Positions 62,688 to 64,000 of a stretch of DNA of 64,000 nucleotides are shown here, one piece after another. The DNA is taken from contig NZ_KB904670.1 in the NCBI RefSeq assembly GCF_000380165.1, positions 227 to 64,226 of the forward strand, read 5' to 3'. Each line of letters opens with the position of its first letter. Position 1 is the stretch's first letter. The notes beneath the pieces were generated by a model. That model was not told where the DNA came from and ran no database searches. It saw only the letters and a list, made by a program, of their open reading frames with translations. The translations under genes and the position numbers were made by a program. The DNA is from Wenjunlia vitaminophila DSM 41686 (GTDB taxonomy: Bacteria; Actinomycetota; Actinomycetes; Streptomycetales; Streptomycetaceae).

Positions 62688-64000
62688 CTAGATCTCGAAC
62701 ACCTCGTTGACCAACTGCTGCTGCTCCGCCTGGTGCCGCTTGGTGGAGCCGACCGCAGGGGACGACGAGGAGGGGCGGGACACCCGGCGCAGCCGGTCGG
62801 CGTTGTCCGGCGCCGCACCCAGGACCAGGTCCAGGTGGTCGATCAGGTTGAGCGCGATGAACGGCCAGGCACCCTGGTTCGCCGGCTCCTCCTGCGCCCA
62901 CACGTACTTCTGCGCCTTGGTGTACTTGGCCAGCTCGGTCTGGATCTCCACGCCGGGCAGCGGGTACAGCCGCTCGATGCGGACCAGAGCCGTGTCGGTG
63001 GCACCGCGCTCCTGACGCGCCGCCTCCAGGTCGTAGTAGACCTTGCCGGAGCAGAACACCACCTTGCGCACCGCCTCGGGCTCCACCCAGGAGTCACCGA
63101 TGACCGGCCGGAACTGCCCGCTGGTGAACTCCTCGGTCTTCGAGGTGGCCGCCTTCAGCCGCAGCAGCAGCTTCGGGGTGAACACCACAAGCGGCTTGTG
63201 GTGCGGGTTGTGCACCTGCCAGCGCAGCAGGTGGAAGTAGTTCGACGGCAGCGTCGGCATGGCCACCGTCATGTTGTTCTGCGCGCACATCTGGAGGAAG
63301 CGCTCGATCCGGGCCGAGGAGTGGTCGGGGCCCTGGCCCTCGTAGCCGTGCGGCAGCAGCAGGGTGACGCCCGAGGTCTGGCCCCACTTCTGCTCGGCCG
63401 AGGTGATGAACTCGTCCACCACGGTCTGGGCTCCGTTGACGAAGTCGCCGAACTGCGCCTCCCACATCACCAGCGCGTCCGGGCGGGCCAGCGAGTACCC
63501 GTACTCGAAGCCCATCGCCGCGTACTCGCTGAGCAGCGAGTCGTAGACGTTGAACCTGGCCTGGTCCTCGGAGAGGTACTGCAACGGGGTGTAGTCCTCG
63601 CCGGTGACCCGGTCCACCAGCACCGCGTGCCGCTGGCCGAAGGTGCCGCGCCGGGAGTCCTGCCCGGCCAGCCGGACCGGGGTGCCCTCCATCAACAGCG
63701 AGCCGATGGCCAGCGCCTCACCCATGGCCCAGTCGATGGTGCCCTCCTCGACCATGGCCGCGCGCCGCTGGAGCTGCGGCAGCAACCGCGGGTGCGCGTT
63801 GACCCGGTCCGGGAGGGACACCTGGGACTCGGCGATCCGCTTGACCACCTCGGGGGAGATCGCGGTCTCCACCGCCACGGGGAACTCCGGCTGCGGCTGC
63901 GGCGCCTCGGAAGGGGCCGGCGCCGACGCCGCCTCGCGGACCTCCGTGAAGACCTTCTCGAGCTGGTCCTGGAAGTCCCTGAGCGCCTGCTCCGCCTCCT
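62688..64000 (-). CDS. kgd: Multifunctional 2-oxoglutarate decarboxylase/dehydrogenase E1 (partial, 3' end)
   Basis: The last 437 codons of a much larger gene (about 1200 residues in relatives) that continues past the right edge; there is no start in the window. Family segments are GSLLMEGTPVRLAGQDSRRG, HAVLVDRVTGEDYTPL, YGYSLARPDALVMWEAQFGD, FVNGAQTVVDEFI, VTLLLPHGYEGQGPDHSSAR and WAQEEPANQGAWPF. It is the transketolase-like part that uses thiamine diphosphate to decarboxylate 2-oxoglutarate in the TCA cycle; the actinobacterial form also carries a succinyltransferase domain upstream. The reading frame is open through base 64000, ending in an Ala/Pro/Gln linker. Confidence 0.95.
   Translation of the reverse strand, partial: EAEQALRDFQDQLEKVFTEVREAASAPAPSEAPQPQPEFPVAVETAISPEVVKRIAESQVSLPDRVNAHPRLLPQLQRRAAMVEEGTIDWAMGEALAIGSLLMEGTPVRLAGQDSRRGTFGQRHAVLVDRVTGEDYTPLQYLSEDQARFNVYDSLLSEYAAMGFEYGYSLARPDALVMWEAQFGDFVNGAQTVVDEFITSAEQKWGQTSGVTLLLPHGYEGQGPDHSSARIERFLQMCAQNNMTVAMPTLPSNYFHLLRWQVHNPHHKPLVVFTPKLLLRLKAATSKTEEFTSGQFRPVIGDSWVEPEAVRKVVFCSGKVYYDLEAARQERGATDTALVRIERLYPLPGVEIQTELAKYTKAQKYVWAQEEPANQGAWPFIALNLIDHLDLVLGAAPDNADRLRRVSRPSSSSPAVGSTKRHQAEQQQLVNEVFEI

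Overview
The window is a very GC-rich actinomycete chromosome segment. It has abundant GTG starts, GTGA/ATGA stop-start overlaps, stem-only terminators without U-tracts, an initiator tRNA with a C1/U72 mismatch, and the developmental and stress toolkit of sporulating actinomycetes: SigR-RsrA, DasR-DasABC, a WblE/WhiB1-type protein, a SigH-type sigma factor with an RsbW-like antagonist, a WhiJ-type XRE + DUF397 pair and nickel SOD. The gene order resembles, from memory, the Streptomyces coelicolor SCO516x-SCO528x region. Coding differences and several lineage-specific genes suggest a relative, perhaps Nocardiopsaceae; genus is inference. It reads as core chromosome: no transposase, integrase, phage gene, CRISPR array or large biosynthetic cluster was seen.

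Layout. 0-9 kb: Nudix hydrolase and Zn-metalloprotease-like protein (minus), SDR/epimerase, MoaE, a small membrane protein, a PDZ-Lon protease (YlbL type), a PPA1309-family protein and the large UPF0182 membrane protein. 9.1-11.8 kb: two identical initiator tRNA-fMet genes inside a 120-bp direct repeat, bracketing a 16-repeat Sel1/TPR protein. 12-19 kb: HEAT-repeat protein, a DUF6924-like gene broken by an 8-bp tandem duplication, divergent catR/katA with an operator in the promoter spacer, a CBS protein, HisN, TetR and MarR regulators, and an SMR exporter. 19-28 kb: rsgA, aroA, an M50-like peptidase, an SRAP protein, a hydrolase, sigR-rsrA behind a perfect SigR-type promoter, a TPR protein and peptide deformylase.

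28-38 kb: ybdD-cstA, dasR and the divergent dasABC amino-sugar uptake operon, followed by a GH3 N-acetylglucosaminidase and an amino-sugar-phosphate SIS protein. Together these genes would import chitin or peptidoglycan amino sugars, trim them and feed glycolysis under DasR control; candidate dre boxes are visible. 38-44 kb: PdtaS-like histidine kinase, WhiB, diacylglycerol-kinase-like protein, a small membrane protein, and the sigH/rsbW pair behind a BldD-box-like site. 44-52 kb: DUF397/XRE pair, small Cys protein, GNAT, polytopic membrane protein, ATPase-fold anti-sigma-like protein, Pgi and an uncharacterised protein. 52-64 kb: nickel SOD with its divergent maturation protease, CGNR regulator, methyltransferase, polar amino-acid ABC transporter, malic enzyme, MDR oxidoreductase, a padR-DUF4097 operon with two palindromic operators, DUF6104, and the 3' part of kgd (2-oxoglutarate decarboxylase/dehydrogenase E1), which runs off the right edge.

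No wholly new multi-gene system is evident. The best leads are small-scale: the tRNA-fMet duplication and the inverted copy of its 5' end just upstream of copy 1, the 8-bp duplication that breaks the DUF6924 gene, two short-unit tandem repeat arrays, a dre-like box in front of a sensor kinase, the PadR/DUF4097 operator pair, and a convergent gene overlap at sodX.
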